In this document: positions 61,801 to 64,000 of the stretch, one piece after another
How positions within the stretch are numbered: position 1 is the first letter of the stretch
Layout: each line of letters starts with the position of its first letter
From: Fulvia fulva
Lineage: Eukaryota; Ascomycota; Dothideomycetes; Mycosphaerellales; Mycosphaerellaceae
Length of the DNA stretch: 64,000 nucleotides
Reading direction: 5' to 3'
Assembly: GCF_020509005.1 (NCBI RefSeq)
Contig: NC_063022.1
Location: 1,922,001 to 1,986,000, forward strand
The notes under the pieces: generated by a model
The model's input: the letters and a program-made list of their open reading frames with translations, nothing else
Database searches by the model: none
Told to the model about the DNA's origin: nothing
Program-made: the position numbers and the translations under genes

Positions 61801-64000
61801 GGCGGAGATGGCCTTCTCGCCATTCTGTTCGGAGAGCTGTAGCTCGAGTGGCTCATCACGGGGCAGGGCGAGGTGGTAGATCGTGTTGCGGACGTGTAGT
61901 GGGAGGTCGAGGAAGCTTGTGCGTGGTGAGGCGTTCGAGTTTGCTGGGTGTTGAGGGGTGGTGGCGGCCATGTTTGCCGGAGGAGCTGCTGGCGTGCTCA
62001 TGTTGATTTGTGCTCAGGCTGGATGGGGCGAAGCATTCTCCATGTCTTGTACGGTTGCTGTGGGACTGAGTGTGAAGTGTGACTCTTCTTTGGGGCGTCG
62101 GCGATCGGAGTGTGCGTGATTAAAGTAGCTCTAGAGATGGAATGGAAGAGGGGACAAATTTGATAATGCATACAGAGATTGGCATACTCGAAATGTTAGT
62201 GCGAAGGACTTTCGGTATTGGGACCACACTTCCATCTGCAGTCTCCGAATATGCACCCATCTTCGACTCTCGCTGGAGCAAGTCCTGCTGCTCCTCCGTC
62301 ACGACCATGTAAGACCCGGTCCTCCACAGCCTTTGCTTCTGTGACCGCGCTTATGTGTAACAGCGATCCAGAATGTACATGACTCATATGGACCATTGTG
62401 AAGCGTGCGTACCAGCACCCGTAGTCTCATGACGCAATCTCCTTCGAGAACCAGTCGCTGCAGGTGCACTGAATATGGCCTCGGAACGCGTAGCTTCAGC
62501 GAATCTCTCAATCAAGCAATGCACTCCTCGTTCTCACAACCCGCACAAGCCGTCTTTCTGTATTGTACATCTACTTCAGGAGTTTCTGCAGCTCGCTTCT
62601 GACCTCTTTTGTCATTCGAGCTTCGATAGCGAGTTCTTCTGCATCCACCGTTGAGAGCGAAGGAACGAAGTGCAAGATGTTCACCACCGACTCCGAACGG
62701 CCTGCTGCCCCGCTGCTCTTGTGAAGTGCTTGCATAAGAACACGGAGAGCACCGACATGCTCTTGGGCCGTTCGGCCGTAACGTTGCAGGTCGAGTCGTT
62801 GCAGCCTCGTCGCGTACTTCAGCAGCGAGACTGCCTGCTTGTAGTGCAGCTTGTTGTAAGGCCATGAGTAGTGAATGTGCCGGAGGAATTGTTTCGATGA
62901 TCCGATAGCTCTCAGGAAGACCTGCGCATCCTGACCGTGGATCTCGAAGCAGTTGCTACCGTAAAGGATAGGCGTGGCTTCGTTGTGAACTTGGCGACAT
63001 ATTCTGAGAAGGTTTGTTGATAGTGTAACGGCCCAAGGCAATGAGTGTTGGGGATTCCACACAAGAGTGACTCGGAAAATCTTCTCTCTGCTGAAATAGT
63101 GGATTTTCAACGCGGAGTGGCTGTTAAGTGCCAGGTGGTAGATCGCATTGCGGATCTCAGGCGGAAGGTCGAGGAAGCCAGTACGCGGGCCAGCATCAGT
63201 GGTGGAGGTGGTCTCCTTTTGGTTCGAGCCCATTGTTGGTGAAGTCGTTGCTGGTGAGGTCGTTGCTGGTGAGGTCGTTCGTGAGGAGATGATTGCTGAT
63301 GAGGTCATTGCGTATGGACAGTGTGCTGAATTGACGTCGTGGTGGTTCGCGTTGTTGTTGATGACAGTACGATGTAAGAAGAAGTGTTGTGGTCGGTAGA
63401 TATTGAAGATGGAGTGCGGCTTTTATACCCACAAGCTCCGTGTCCGCAGCATGTGCAACAGCTGAAGCGATGCTCGTGAACCCGAGACGAAGCTGGTATG
63501 AAACACTTGTGAACACTCACAAGCCTGCAACAACAACCTCGAGCCCTCTCATCTCCTCAATCCACGCATCATTCTCCCCCTTCAAAACCTCCTGATCCTC
63601 CTCAACATCATCAGTCCACCGGTACACATACACCGTCTTCATCCAGCTTTCTTCGCACTTCTAGTGTCATACGCATGCGCAGCTGCCAGAACGCACTCCT
63701 CCGGCTCGCGCTTGATCATTTCCAGAGCTTTCGTGTAGTTCTCTTGTGCCGGTTTGATGTGACCAAGGAGCTGCGACGAGAACAACATGTGAAAAGACAG
63801 CCTACTTGATCGACAGAGGTCAAGTTGGAGCCGGGTGGTGCCGTTTGCATGCACGAAGACTTCGTAGCCATGCTGCCTGAGCTTTTGTATTGCAGCTTTG
63901 ACTTCCGGCCAGGCTTTCTGATGATATCATGCTCCGATGCAACATTGCTTGACTTCATCTGTGAAGTGCACCTGGACTTCTTTGTGCCGGTCAAGCATTG

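Overview
The window looks like a nuclear segment of a filamentous ascomycete, most likely a Dothideomycete. Introns are short (about 45-110 bp), with GTRAGT donors, CTAAC/CTGAC branch sites and CAG/TAG acceptors. Recognisable fungal genes include a Zn2Cys6 regulator, Sds23, a Kap121/Pse1-type karyopherin and DNA ligase I. The lineage call is inference from gene style; no database was consulted.

Layout. 0-10 kb: the 3' end of a hypothetical gene, a cytochrome P450 with many lesions, a degenerate repeat tract, a two-part gene ending in a rhodopsin-like membrane piece, and three tandem copies of a family with an LPKELR core, two of them broken. 11-14 kb: a secreted protein with three 62-residue Cys repeats. 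14-15 kb: diverged direct repeats around an AT-rich relic. 16-21 kb: an NRPS-like enzyme built as adenylation domain, carrier domain, then membrane/hexapeptide modules, the layout of epsilon-poly-L-lysine synthetases; it has one in-frame TGA. 24-30 kb: another LPxELR protein and two tandem SANT/Myb-like proteins. 31-44 kb: a tyrosine phosphatase, a small protein that may be Mrx7-like, a SANT plus Cys-rich protein, a secreted TAP-like serine peptidase, a Zn2Cys6 factor with one zinc ligand replaced, and DNA ligase I with an overlapping uORF. 44-48 kb: a second tandem LPxEhW array (one intact, two broken) and a decayed five-repeat Myb-like gene. 48-64 kb: karyopherin, sulfotransferase-like protein, truncated MFS transporter, broken glycosyltransferase-like gene, Sds23, a conserved hypothetical, two LPxE-type proteins and a HAD-family gene running off the right edge.

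The main theme is contrast. Housekeeping-type genes (ligase, karyopherin, phosphatase, peptidase, Sds23) are intact across all predicted exons. Accessory genes carry premature stops, 1-nt indels, a lost splice acceptor and a 14-bp duplication. Three of the stops replace an expected Trp (TGG to TGA). The stops in the duplicated LPKELR copy are TAG, as expected from CpA to TpA change, the classic RIP signature. Lesions in conserved-looking reading frames could be real decay or base-calling error; reads would settle this.
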